From: Chromera velia
Taxonomy: Eukaryota; Sar; Chromeraceae
Assembly (NCBI GenBank): GCA_018398765.1
Contig: JAHBMJ010000604.1
Coordinates: forward strand, 1 to 43,453
Length of the DNA: 43,453 bases
Direction: 5' to 3'
Of this stretch, positions 1 through 13,159 are shown one piece after another. The position numbers and the translations under genes were made by a program. The notes below the pieces were generated by a model. The model was not told the origin of the DNA and did no database searches. It saw only the letters and a program-made list of their open reading frames with translations. Within the stretch, counting starts at the first letter, position 1; each line of letters opens with the position of its first letter.

Positions 1-104
1 AATCTACAAATGAAACAACTCGCAGTTTCGCTCGATTCATGCAGTATCGATCAAGCCTGTGATCTATCCAAAGATTCACTTGCTCACCTGCTCGGGGGGT
101 GAAT

Positions 105-182
105 CAGAACGGCGCAATGCGCACGCGAATATTTGTAAACGTGCAGAACGGCGCAATGCGTGTGCGAATATTTGCAAACGTG
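105..182. repeat. Tandem duplication, 39-bp unit x2
   Basis: Two adjacent 39-bp copies (105-143 and 144-182), each starting CAGAACGGCGCAATGCG and differing by a few transitions. A partial third start (CAGAAAT) follows at 183. Both strands are open across it only because the unit length is a multiple of three; no gene is supported. The rest of 1-365 shows no gene, only a TGCATGCA cluster near 195. Confidence 0.8.
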
Positions 183-365
183 CAGAAATAAAATGCATGC
201 ATGCAAAAGCATGTTTGAGGAAATTCAAATTGACGTTCATGCATTCGTAGTCAATGCAAGACACAAAAGCAGACAAAGACTACTCTGGGCAACTGCCAGA
301 GGTTTCGCGTAAGAAGTAGATCTTCATGTCGATCATGTCTAGAGCGCTAGCTCTTTCTGCTAAAG

Positions 366-725
366 CGGCGCATTTCCGCAAAAAACTCGTTTTCATAATT
401 AGTAAGGAGTTAGAAGCTGAAACTTTGTGGAAGAAGACGTTGTAACGATAAAAAAAAAACTATAGAACAGATTTTTTATATTATTTCTAGAAATATAGGC
501 TGTCATACAAATTTTTTGATTTTGAAGCCATTTTTTAATGGTTTTGAATAGTACAAAAAACGGTATGAAACTTATAAAATTTGTATGGTAGCCTATGTTT
601 CTAGAAATAATATAAAAAATCTGTTCCATAGTTCTTTTTCTATCATTAGAACGTCTTCTTACACAAAGTTTCAGCTTCTAACTCCTTATAAATTATGAGA
701 ACGAGTTTTTTGCGGAAAAGCGCCG
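366..725. mobile_element. Foldback MITE-like element with ~150-bp inverted arms
   Basis: The left arm (about 366-520) and right arm (about 575-725) are near-complete reverse complements. Both carry GCGC..TTCCGCAAAAAACTCG at the tip, then AGGAGTTAGAAGCTGAAAC, then TATTATTTCTAGAAA. A short AT-rich loop separates them. No coding capacity is visible, so this is a non-autonomous element. Arm mismatches include transversions, so it looks older than the repeats further right. No clear target-site duplication was found; the tips are GC-rich and ambiguous. Confidence 0.75.
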
Positions 726-1754
726 GTCTCCTATGCAGAGGGGGGGGCAAAAAGCACCCCACTCGCCCCCGGCATGCGAGAAAGAGAAAGAGAAAGGGAG
801 TAAAAGAGAGATAACTAAGCCAAATTTCCCTTAATTAAAAAATATGTTGTACTGCCTGTATGAGTACATAGCATTGCAATCTCCTAGTACAATCTTAGGA
901 CCTCTCAGTTGATCTTTGCAGACTCTGAGCTGAGCTGCCGCCTGTTGGATCCTCTCGGCTGATCTCAGCAAAAGCTGAGCTCAGGCTGCCTTCCGACGCC
1001 TTCCGAGGCGATGCAGTAACATTTCAGTTCCATTTTTTCTCTGATCAAGCCTGCATTTCACTATATAGAACCCAATTCGCATGCGCGCGTGTGAAGCGCG
1101 CAAAGCGCGCGAATCTGGCCGGTATAGAAATTGTGTCGCAGTGATGCACTCATGCATGAACATGTGTTGCGTGCGTGAATGTGCATATATATATGCATGC
1201 CGCTATGTATGTATTATAATAATACATGCACTAGCTAACATACAGCGCTATAGATCATGCAGTCGGCAAAAGATATACAGCAGATTGCCAGAACATCAAA
1301 TGGATTTACTCAGAAGGCAGACTCTTGGAAGCGCATCAAGCAGAGTGGGGGGAGTAAGTAGGCCTCGCGCTCGTCCTGAGCCCTCTCTGATCTCGAACGA
1401 CTATTTGAATGTAACTGACAGTTGCATGGCAGAAGTTCGACATGGACCGCCGTCTACCTGTCCTGCGTTGGGGCGTCCTGCACCTCAGTGCCTGCCATCA
1501 TTCAAATGAGGCTTCTGGCGTGCACGTGCGGGCTTGAAGCGAGGTGACAGAGGACTGATGCTGAATGCAACATGTGCGCTCACACACGTCAATGACCGCC
1601 CTGAATTCGGACGTGCACCCGTCATGTCTTCTGGAGCGAGGGTATACATTCGAAGAAGGCGCTGACTTGATCTGCATTGAGACTGACTGTTCGATCAGGT
1701 CCTTCCCCCCAGCTTAACCAAAGAAGCTAGGAAGGGGGCAGGTGGTCACCAGTC
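726..1754. other. Intergenic region upstream of gene 1
   Basis: No gene is supported here. It contains a G7 run, an (AGAAAG)n stretch near 779-800, and a degenerate ~49-bp tandem duplication at about 899-996 built around CTGAGCT. TGCATGCA lies near 1195. The last few hundred bases before 1755 are probably promoter and 5' UTR of gene 1, but no defined core promoter element is convincing. An ORF at 1081-1509 has low-complexity composition and no neighbours in phase, and was not called. Confidence 0.5.
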
Positions 1755-4700
1755 ATGTCCTTCTTCCACGAGACTGGCTACTTCGCTGACAAGAACAGGG
1801 CCTTCCGCAATCTCTCTGCGCACATCACATCCTCCCTAGACCCCCACGCAGACATCTTCGCAGCCCTTGTGAGTGATGGCACCCTTGCTCGTCACAGGGC
1901 CCTGGACCCTCCTGCGTTGCGGTCCCAGGAGGCAGAATACTCCAGTCTCAGAAGATCCATTGACCTTCCGAATTCCGCCCCTCCGTGCGACCCCCCCTCT
2001 CACCATCTTCCCCCCCTCAACACGTTCTACACCAACAAGGCCTCTACAGCACCCGTTAGAGAGGCCAGAGAGGCCGCCCGAGAGCTTCTGAAGCACAGCA
2101 CTGCAGCCACCAAGACCCAGCGCCCTGCAGGAGAGGATGGAAGGGTGTCGGTGCGGTTGGAGGACTATGAAGCTCTGTGCAGGACAAAGGGGGCAAGTGC
2201 CTCGTCCCACGCCAGGGCCCATGTTTCAGATCCCCACTCAGTGGCTCGTCAGCTCATATCCCGACTAGAGTTGAGGATTGCATCGGATCTAGAGGCCCAC
2301 GGGGGTGTGGAGGACTCTGATCCTAGTCCTTTTATGACTAGGCTCAGACGGAACGAGGAGGTCAGTCAGAATTCCCCTGGATCGAGGGGGAGATCAAGAA
2401 CGCCCCCCTTTCCAGTTGGACGAGCAAGCATTCTGCCCCCCGGAAAGAGCGAGAGAGCATGCAGGCAGTCCACTGCGGGCAACCCCCTCAGTCTCTCCCC
2501 CTTCCCTGGAGATTCCTCTGCGTGTGGACCTGAAGGAGACGGCGCGTGGATGCTCTCCAGCATCCCCTTCCAGTCCGCCCAGCGTCATAGGCTGGCATCA
2601 CCCTCAGGTGCCCCTGCAGTCCTCCAGGCAGAGCCGCTGTGGGGTCCTTGGCACGGCCGATTTGATGAGTTGACGAATTTCGGGGAGATTTGTGATGGCA
2701 CAGCAGGGCGCCAATCCACAGAAGCTCCGAGGGCCTGCGCGTTCCCTGTGTATGATGAGGGGATGTCGTTGAAGGGGGTGATGCGCCATGGGACGAATGT
2801 GGAGAAGAGAGAGACGGCCAAATTGGTAGAGAAAGACAAGAGGCCTGAGGCAGTCATGGCAGAGGAATTTGAGAGGAGGAAAAGGCAGAGGGAGGAAATG
2901 AAGGAAAGGGAAGGGGGAGGAGCAGGAGGGGAGGAGAAGGAGAAGCGCGAGGGAGAGCCGTGGCTTCCAATCGATTATAACGTCCACAGTTGTCTTCAGT
3001 CTGCAGATGTGAGGAGAGTTTGTGCCGCAGGTCAGAGAGAGAGGTGTATTGGGGGGGGCTGTGATGGATGGCGGAGCAGGGCACGTTGTATTGACACTTT
3101 TGTAGAGGCATTCATATATACGGATGTGAACACACCATTGAAGCAAGGCTTTTGTTTCTAGAAGCCCTTGCGTCGATCTTGCCTACCTCTCTTTTGCTTT
3201 TTTTTTTCTAGTTTTTACGGCCTTCCTGCCAGCTGACAGTCTGGCTGCCTCCACAAAGTATTTTCCTCTGTGCTATTTGGAGCAATGTGCCAGTCTTTGT
3301 ATCCTGATGCAGTCCAGCTATTAGACTGCTTTTTGTTGTAAATTTTTACAGACTTCGTCTGCGTGTCTGTCTCTGCTCTCTCTCTGGATGTGTGTTTATC
3401 CTTCCTTACGTCCGATCACTCTGGTTGCCTGCCTGCAGGTGTTCCTCAGCATCTCAGACGTGAAATTCCTGGAAGGTCTGTCTTGTTTCTGTATGGATTG
3501 CAGTAGATAAGAAGGGCTCTTGGGGTATGGTCCTGCCCCCAATGATTGTTCCTCAACAGACTACTCCAGTTTTGACTCACAAGATCCCCTGCAGGTACAG
3601 TGGGACTCCTCAGGAGGCCTTTCATTTCCTCTCGAGCAAAAGAATTCGCTTCGCTTGGCCTCTCCAACCACCGTTCATGTATGAATGCACATTGATGAGC
3701 CTGCAGGTGGAACTCGATTTTGTCTTGGATGGACAGGAGGAGGCAAGCAGCTCACGATGAGAACCTCGCGTTTCTACAGAGACAGGGAAGCAGTGCTCCC
3801 TGCTCTCCTTCAGGCCGCAATAGGAGGGGGAGACGTGGAAAGAAGGAAGCAGATTTCCCTGCTCTGGTGGCTCTCTTGAGGGCAATGGGGGGATCAGGAG
3901 AGGCAGTAGTGGACAGCGATGAGATCTCATGGGACCCATCTGGACCTGTTCTTTGGAGGTCATTTTAGTTATTTCATGCATGTCTGATGTGGGCTGGCTG
4001 GTTTTCTTTCTGTTTCTTCCCTTTCTTCATTTTTCTGTGTTTTTCGATTATGCCGTCTCTCTGCATGTGGCGTGGTGTGGATCTCCTTTTCTTCTGTTTT
4101 TCGGTTGACATCTGCTTTTGTCTAAACACTCTGCACACATTCCAAAAACCAGTGGAATGTCCATCTGCAAACACGTCGATCGAACCTTTCATCCCTGTTG
4201 CAGGCTGCGGCAAAAGAGACTGAGAGACGAACAGCCACTGTTCGGGGCCCTTCGCCCCGTCTCTGCCCCCCCTCTTTTAGAAGCTCCTCGAGGCATTGGG
4301 CTTCAGCATCTCCACCGAGACGCTGCGACAGGACGTCTGATGGTCTCTCCCCTGACTGCAAGGGCTGTCGATGACGCCGTCTCTCTCTTTGCATCTGCAC
4401 ACGAAGGAGTCGAAGGGGCGGCACACAGACGGAAAGAGAGAGACGCAGGCCGAGAGGCCGTCATTGCTCCGCCTCTGTGCGTGACTTTAGATCACACAGG
4501 AGAGGCTTTCGAGCTTGCCCCTGCTTTGAATAAAATCCCCCCCGACCCTTTGGACCCTGTCGCCAAACGAGCGCTCAGAGCTTCTTCGCACTCCCCTCCC
4601 AAAGTTTCGGGAGGCCTAGGAGACCTCGCAGCTGCCCTCTCTCCAGGCGCTGTGGGCAAGCCCCTGGGGACCTCTCAGAGCCATGCGAAGAAGAAGGACT

Positions 4701-6165
4701 CCATCACGGCACCCAATCGTGCGAGTGCGATTGAGGAGTTCAGGAAGAGGCAGAAGGAAAGAAGGGAGCCCGGAGAGGAGTGGGAGAAGCCTGCTCTGCC
4801 TGCCTCAGAGGCACACATGGAGGTCCGCTTCTGCATGCTGTCTTCCATTTGTGGCCAATGAAATTTCGCACCTTTTTGTTTGCGCTGGCACTTGCCGTTT
4901 GTCTTTTCTTTATGTGCTCCAACATCTATACGTCTTTTCCGTCATACTCCTCGAAAATCCATCACATGGAGGGCCTTTTCAGTTTTGCTTTGTGCATTCC
5001 CGCTGCAAGAGGGAGATGATCTTCTCCGAGTCTGTGATGCCAATATATTAATACATGCACACACCGACTCCCTTCTCGATCAACGTTGTGCGTGCCCCCT
5101 TCTTTGCCTGCAGGCCGCAGACGCTCACCTGGTTCTGAGTGTGGTTGCCCGCGTGCACTCCCGCATGGGCCGTGGACGCAGTCGGGAGGCAGAGGCCCTC
5201 CTCTCTCGCCTGTACAGGTCCATTCAGGAGTCCAAGTGCGAGAGGTTGAAAGACCCTCCAAATGCAGAAGAGAATCTGCTGCAACCGCTGGGAGCCTTGC
5301 GGCTCGCACGGGCAGAGCAGACAAAGCTGCAAATGCAACGCTCGGCGTTTCAGCAGAAACAGTTCCTGGGAGACAGAGCGGCGCGTCCTCCGCCATCTCA
5401 GGTGGAGATGCAGCACGCAGCAGGGGGGGCAATGGAGAAACGTCGACGTCTTCGTCTGGGAGAGAAGACGGGCCGTGTGGCTGCGGTCCCCCCTCTCATC
5501 AGGGAGGCGGGGGAGAGCAACTACAAAGAACTTGTGGAACAGATTCGCCATCTTGAAGAACGTCAGTCATGTCGCTTCTGTGACCTTGTTTTTCTCTTCT
5601 GTTTCCTTTCCCTACTGGCCTTTCTTTTTTTGAATGATCTGTCTGTCGGACTGTTTGTTTGTCTGTCTGTCCGTCCGTATGTATGTATGTTTGTCTTACC
5701 GTCCGTCTTTCTATCTGTCTGTTTGTTTGTCTGTCTGTCTGTCTGTCTTATTTGTTGGTTTTTCTTGTCTTGTCTTCTTTTCTTCTCTTTCTTGTCTTGA
5801 GTGGAAGCAGCAGAGGAGTAGCGTGTGAAACCAGTGATCACGTGAAAGTCTGTCGGGAGGTAGAGAGGCAAGTCTCACCTTTCGGGCCCCCTGCCCACTT
5901 TGTCTGTTTTGTCGTGATGTTCTTTTGTCTTTGTTGCTTTCTTTTTCTTTGTCTATTGTGTTCATGAAGAAAAAGAGGGAGAAGAAGAAGAAACATGTAG
6001 TTTGTCTGTCTGTCTGTCTGTCTCTCTGAAAGAAAGAGAAAAAGGAAAGAAAAGACGATGCAGTCTGTCTGTCTCTTCCCGTCTCTCTATGTGTATACCT
6101 CTATTTCTCTCTCTCTCTGTATGTGTATGTGTTTGTGTCTATGTCTCCCCCCCTTTCCCTCTCTG

Positions 6166-6200
<35 letters not shown>

Positions 6201-9200
6201 AATGAATGAATGAATGAATGAATGAATGAATAAATGAATGAATGAATGAATGTATGCCTGCAGAGGCGTTCCTGACCTCGCACGGCCGCGTGAGGACGCA
6301 GTCGGGAGTCTTCCTGGGGGCAGGCGAGGGCATGGCTGAGGAGGTGATGGAGGACTTCACGGAGGCAGAACGGCCAGAGAGAGTCAGTCAGTCAGTCAGT
6401 CAGTCTAGTTTGGATCAACGGGGGGGGTACTTTCATGTGTGTGCATGCATGAATATGGACAGATAGACAGTGAAGTAAGTCAATGACCGAAGAAATTGAT
6501 TGGTAGTCAGGTCCATGAGGTGTGTAGAAGCGATGGAGAACAGCGTGAGAAAGCCGGTCCAACCCATTGTGCGTGTTCGTGTGAACTTCGTTTGTTATGA
6601 TCAAAACCGGACGGAGCAGGGGAGTCGTCAGAAAGACAAAGGGAAGCCGACTCTGCAAAAGCTTTTTTCTTTACTTTACTGCCTGCCTCTTAATTGTCCG
6701 GCATAAAAATAGATAGGGACAAAAAAATAAGGCATGCACTCCCGTGAGTCCCCACACAGACACCAGAGCTAGAGACTTGCAAAAGACGAAAGAAGCGACC
6801 ATCAGCTAGAGGAATGAAGATTGGAGCGATGGAGGGAACGACGGAATTAAGGAAGCAAAGTTCTCCCGTGGCTTCGAAAGAAACTTTTGATCTTATACTA
6901 TCTTGCATTAGACCTCAATTAACTCACATGTGTCCCCCCCCCCTTCCCTCCCCCACTGCCCGCCAAGCGTCTGCCTCCAGGTTCCCGTCCTTCCTCTCGA
7001 CGACGCATTCAGAAGATCTGAGCCTCGGTCGACGGAGGAAATTCTCAGAGATGTCAGTCAGCCTGCCAGTCGTCTCGACAGTGTCCTTGCGTTTTTTTTT
7101 TTCGTGTGTTCTCTCGTATTGAGTGTGGTGAACCTGCGACAAAGTAGAGACACCTTCTGCGGGCGTTCAAAGGCGAGTGACGAAAACTTCGTGCATCCTT
7201 TCTTTCTCGAAAATGATTCTGCTGGTTACTCTTCCAGACCTTTATTCTTTTTGTTCTTCTTCTGATTTAAAAGGATGCCTTAATTCTCTACTGCCTCCAG
7301 AGACCAATTCAAGAGATGAATCAATCGTCAATTTTGTGCGTTTTCTGCTCCATTCACCTTCCCTCATGTGCTTGATCTCTTCTGTTTTCTTCTTCCCTGC
7401 AGGTCCGAAAGTTTGTGGACGACGAGTGGGACCTCCAGTCTGATGTGTGGACAGACACGGGGGAACAGACAAAGGACAGATATGTACGTTGCTCATTTGT
7501 GCCTTTCTTCTTGCACTTTCAAACGTTCTTTCTATGCTCTCTTAGAAGACTGAAGGATGGGAAGGATGAATGTGTCAGTATGTTCGTGTTTGTGTGTGTT
7601 TAGGGTGTAATTTGCTGCTTTGGATCTGATGTTGCGTGCTCTTTCTCATTTTTTCTTCTTCCTCTTCGGCTACTGATGCACGCACAGACCTTTGTCTGAC
7701 TTCTGCCGTGCTGACTGTCTCCTCGCTTTTCTGCATACCATGCAAATCTGTCGTGCAGCTCGAGGAAGAGGAGGGCGGCGAGATGGACATGTGGCACGTC
7801 CGCACTGCGGCACGAGACTTGTGTAGACAAGACATCGGTCAGTGAACAGGCCTCCCTCCCTCCTTTCTGCCTGGAAACTGTGGGTGGGATCAATGAAAGA
7901 TGAGCAATCAATCTACCTGCCTGCCTGTCTTCTCTCCTCTCCTCTCTCTGTCTGTGCAGAGTCCCTTGCGAACTATGCCCCCCTCCTGGAGGCCTGTGAG
8001 AGGGCTCTGATGTCTCGGGAGGACCATCTGGGCTCTCTCTTGAGACTGCTCTTCAGGTTCGTTCGTGGGGTGGCAGTGCATGGGAATGTTCTGATGCCCT
8101 GCAGGTTCGGGGTCGTGAGGCAGTGTTGGTTTCATGTGATTATTTTTCTTTCTTTTTGTTTTGTCTCGCTGCCTTGTGGTAGGAATCGGAACATGGACTG
8201 CGACTGTTTCAATCTCTCCCTTCTTCTTTCTGTTTGTGTCACCGCATATGCATGCAGAGAGCGCGACGTGAAGTTGGAGAGACCGAAAGTCCTTGCAGCG
8301 GTGAGGGCAGCAGAGAATGAGGCCTTCGAAGATCAGGAGGTGCTCGTGGCTGTGGCTCTGTCAGTCAGAGGGGGGACTTGACCGGGAGGGGGGGAGAATA
8401 GCCGTTGGGAATTGAGGAAGAAGGCTCATGCACTTGCTGTTTTGGTCTTCGTTTCACGACTTTGATCTGCGAGACAGACAATTGAAGACATGGAAGAGTG
8501 CCGAAAAGAGGACAGATGTACTTGCATTCTCGCTGCGTTTTTCTTATGGGACACGAGTGATTCTCAATACATTTGGACGACCGCAAATATTTTCTATCGT
8601 GTCCTTAGTCCTCTGAGCAGCCTCGTTATTTATTTCTTTGTGTCTATTTTTCTCTCTGTCTGTCTGTCTGTCTGTCTGTGTGCAGTGGGCACGTGGAGCT
8701 TCCAATTAATCTGTCCAGCTCCGAGGCCGCCACGAGAGTCCGAGAGATCAAAATGATGTACGAGGAAGACGAGCTCAGCAGGGGACTCTCTGTGAATGGT
8801 CAGCGGGGGGAGGTTGAACATAGTTTAGATCTAGACAAAAGCAAGCTTACCCTTCTTCAAACAAAAAACAGTAGTTCGCCAGAGCCGACTTCAAGGAATA
8901 AAAGCAGCTATCATATTTTTCTTCTCTGTTTGTGCGCTCTTGCAGACCGAGCCCGAGAGACCTCGTCGATGGCACAGGAAGACGTTGACGTGGGAGTGAT
9001 AGACGACTTCCAGGTCAGACAATGCAGGAGGACAGAGGTATCATACATGCATGCACACACGGCACGGAAAAATGGGAGACAGCCTCGCTGACTGTCTGAC
9101 TGGCAAACAAGTAGACAAAAGCACCATGCAGGAATAGATCGACACGCAAGGAGGGGAGGAGCACAGGCAGATGGCGATCGAGTATCAATTCGCTTGCACA

Positions 9201-12200
9201 CATGCAGTCTCATCTTCGCATAACTCTGTTTCGAGAAAGCTTTGTGCCATCACAATCGACTTCGAATGGATTGTGTTTTTATTTTCTCGATTTTTGAAAT
9301 AAACGAATCAACCCTCTCTGTTCCTCCCACCTCTCTTCTCTTCTCTTTCTTCTCTTCTCTTGCAGGAGTTCCGCCTGACCCTGCAGCACATCGCAAAGAA
9401 GGCCACAGACGGCACAGAGCTCTCCTGCAAGACCCATCCCAAGTTCCTCTGGACCTCTCCAGGTCGGCATGCAGGGAAAAATTAAGGAGTGCATGGGGAG
9501 TGAAGAAGTGAGCAGACAACATGAAGCTCATTACGTGCGAATCAGTATTCAGAGAGACATCGATCCAGAATCGGCATGCATGCAGGTGTGGATGGAGGGG
9601 GGGGGAGTGGAGGACAGGATGCACCGACTTTGTAAAGAAATGGGCATGCATTTCCCCTTCATCCAGATATGTGCTTTACATGCCTGGTTGCACGATCGCA
9701 GGTGACCCCCAATTTTTGAAGGAGCTCTGGAGATCCCCTCTGGGAACTCTGAGGCCCCGTCTCTACGCAGCTGCAGGCGCCCCCTCTCCGATGCTGGCGC
9801 CTGCACCGAAGGAACCCTTGAGGCCACAGAGACCCTCCAGGGTGTCGTTCTCTGCCTGCCTCTCGCAGTGGCCTCCTAAGGTGAGGTCCTTCCATTCGCA
9901 CTTTAATTTCTTATCTTCTGTCCAAGTTGAATTCATGCTTGATGCGAGTAACGTCAGGAATCAACACACAGACAGACGTCTGACTGCGAGGTGAGAGCCT
10001 TGAAGAAGTGGATTTCAGGACACAGATTCAGGGCACGGAGTGTTTTGTGACCAGATACTAAGGATATTCAAGTACACCACTGTATGCCACTTGGTTTACA
10101 TGAAAAGGAATTGCGTAGAATCAAAGCAGACCCTCTTCTCTTTCTCTCGTATGTACTGTCCGTTCATGTGTTTGCAGCTGAGTGCGCAAGTTTACTATTA
10201 TAAGGTGAGCAGTACGGTGTCTTTCCTTCACATTGATGTAAACCAGTGTTATGCAAATTTCCTACAGGCTTGCGCCCGTCGTTTGTAGACCTGAAGTGTG
10301 AAAAAAAAAACATACCCGTTCTTGCGATGAAATTTGGTCGAGAGGGCTTTCGTATGTTGGCTTTTTTTGTTTGTCCTTTTCGTTGTACCTTGTCTCTACC
10401 AGAAATAAAACAAGGTTTATTATGGATTTGCTACGTTGATCAGTCTGCGGAAATCTTTTTTCTTTTTCTTTTTTTGTTTTTGTCCTTCAGGAGGCTGACA
10501 GGGTTGCCGAGGGTCCCCCCCAACTGGGCTTTCTGGTACTCCGGGGTCTCTACTTAGCCCTCTACTCTAAGGATCCGGGCCCCCAGGCTTCCCCTGGGTG
10601 GAAGGAACCTGTGATCGCGATGACTCTAGACTCGCCTGTGAAGTTGACCGGAGAGCCCGAGGATCCATTCAAGAGGATTCCGAAGAAACACAAGAAGAAG
10701 GAGGGATGGCTCAGGGCAGAAGGGTGGGAGACGAACGTGCCCCCAGCAACAACGGACGACGTCGAACATTTCAAGTCAGTCGACTAGTCAGCCAGGCAAG
10801 CGAGAGAGAAGTCATGCAGGAAAGAAGCGACAGGTCCCAAAGGAAAAAACAATAAATGTTGCGATTGAGTAAGGCTCCTGACGCAACCAACAAACTATCT
10901 GAAAACCCTGATCTGTTCTCCCTTTTTATTTCTCTCACTCACCTTGGTACCCACCTACGCACCTGCATGCCAAGCACACACATGCATCCATGCAATGCAC
11001 ATGTTCGCACTCAATACCTGCATACATGCATGCAGGCCCCAACCCCTTCTGAGGGTGACCCCCAAAGGCGATGTCGTGTTCCCGCGACCGCAGGGGAGAA
11101 AGGTCAGGCGGCATCGGTGTTGCTTTGGTGGCTGCCATTGATTGAGAGACAGGTCCTGCTGCCGTCCTCATTACAGGGGAGGTGAAACTCCTCTCTTTGT
11201 TTCATGTGATTTGTTCCTGTGCACGTGTGTTGTCTGGGGAATCTTTGGGGCTGTTCTGCTGAACACAATTAATGTGTGTTCCTCTTGTCTTTCTGTGAAT
11301 TTTATGGGTGAAGAAGCCCTGAATGGTGTCTGAATTTTGTGCTTTGCAGGACAACAGGGTCTCTGTCGTCTTTTACGTCTCTGATGGGAGCGTTGCAAAT
11401 GCCAAGCCGTGGATCATCGGGACAAATGAGGGGTCAGTTGGGGGATCAAGGTCCTTCCTTCAAGGGCAAAACATCTCTGTCTTTCAGTGTCTCTTGCTGT
11501 CTCTTTCTTTCTTTCTTTCTTTCTTTCCTTCTTTCTTTCTTTTTCTTTTCTTTTCTTTTCTTTTCTTTTCTTCTTTCTTTTCTTTCGGACTTCTTTTCTT
11601 TCTGCCAAAATCGCAGCAACTGCAATTGTAAGGAAAAGTTTTTCTGTTCTTTCATTTCAGCGCATGTGCTAATCTCTTTGTCGAGTGCTCTACCAGAAAC
11701 TTGCATCTGTAAGGCGGTTGGTCTCGGTCGGGGATCACCGGTACAAGCCAGTCTGGTCGTCGCAGTTGGTCAATTCGGACATGCAGCCATCGATACATTC
11801 TTCGGGATGCGATGAGATCTGAGAGGAATCCGCTTTCTGATTCCCTTAATTCCGTTTTGCACTTGAGTGACTCCTGCAAGCTGCTGTAGTCGTTCTCAGA
11901 TCAGTCGTCTCTCTTTCAAGAGGCTTCTGTTACTCTCTCGACCTCTGTCTCCCTCCCAACTCGGATTTCGTTTACGTTCGGAGAATCTGTTGTTTTCGGT
12001 CCTTAACTACTTGGAATGTCCCCCGGTGGTTTGTGCGGCGCTTCTGCTCAGTTGGAGAGAAAAAGGCTGAGCAGTTGGCAAACAGAAGGGGCAACAACAC
12101 AGCTTCGATCCGGGATAGCTTAAGGAATAGAAAGAAATCTGCATTGGAGTTCCGCATCGTGAACATGCAGTGGTGGATGCGCATCACTCAGAGGATGCTA

Positions 12201-13128
12201 CATGGAGCCTTCCTTCTTTCTGTCTTCCTTCTTGATTTTCTTCATTCTCTCCCCATGCAGTCTTAGATGAACGACATTCACAGAGGAGCAAAGAGCGGTT
12301 CTTTGCCCACATAATTTTGAGTCGCAAACAAGAAACATTCTTGTTTTTCTTTCTGTTCCTGTTTCTCTGTGCAGTCTGATGTACAGGAGTTATCTGATCA
12401 GGGCGTACATTCTGGAGGCGAAGGGGTCGATTGGAGTCACGGAGTTGTGCTGCGACAAGCAGGAAAGCCTGCAAAGGAAGGTCGGTCAGTCAAAAAGTTT
12501 TCTACTGCATGACTCAGGAGTCTCAGCATCTCTCTTGTAATCCTGACCCAGTTTGTCCTTCTGTCCACGTAACCCCCCCCTCTCTTGGTCGCCACAACAC
12601 ACACGTGCATCGCCATTTCCTGACTTAGCTGCCTCCCTCTTCTTCTGCTGCAGCGCCTCCGAATGTCAGGAGAGAGGTGGAGCGTGAGGCTGATGCAGTC
12701 GTTTGTTGACTTTCAGCTGTTGAACAAGAACTCAGAGGTGGCTTCTGCCAGGTTCTCAGGGTCAGTGAGGGCGATTCAGTCGAAAATGTCCAAAATAGCA
12801 AGAGGATCCCACTTGATGAAACATCATCTGGTCTCTGCGTGCTGGACATCGATGATCTCTCAGCACCGATTGCAGCTAGTGGTCTTGCAAGTATCGAATA
12901 AGGTTCTGTCCCCTATCGCAGCACAGGATCTCAACCAACTTCAAGCTCCAGAAGACAGAAAACAAAATGATGGGGAGTCCTTGTTCTGTGTCCTTCAGAC
13001 AGACTTAATTCCCTTCTGAATTGAATGAATTCACCGCATGCAGGATCATCTCTATGGGTGACCGGGGCCTCGTCACTTTGTACAGATCGATCGGTGTGTT
13101 TGTCTGTCTGTCTGTCTGTCTGCCTGTT

Positions 13129-13159
<31 letters not shown>

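Noticed and set aside
1081-1509. 142-codon plus-strand frame upstream of gene 1
   Set aside because: Cys/Arg/Tyr-rich composition from CG and TA repeats, no domain and no matching splice phase to gene 1.
3707-3881. Alternative frame of exon 4 of gene 1 ending at a stop near 3881
   Set aside because: It looks protein-like, but would cut off gene 1. The chosen frame joins exons 1-5 in phase with no stop and reaches clearly coding sequence.
5634-5967. Ser/Val/Leu/Cys-rich open frames across CTGT repeats
   Set aside because: Repeat translation inside an intron of gene 1; the same sequence is open in several frames.
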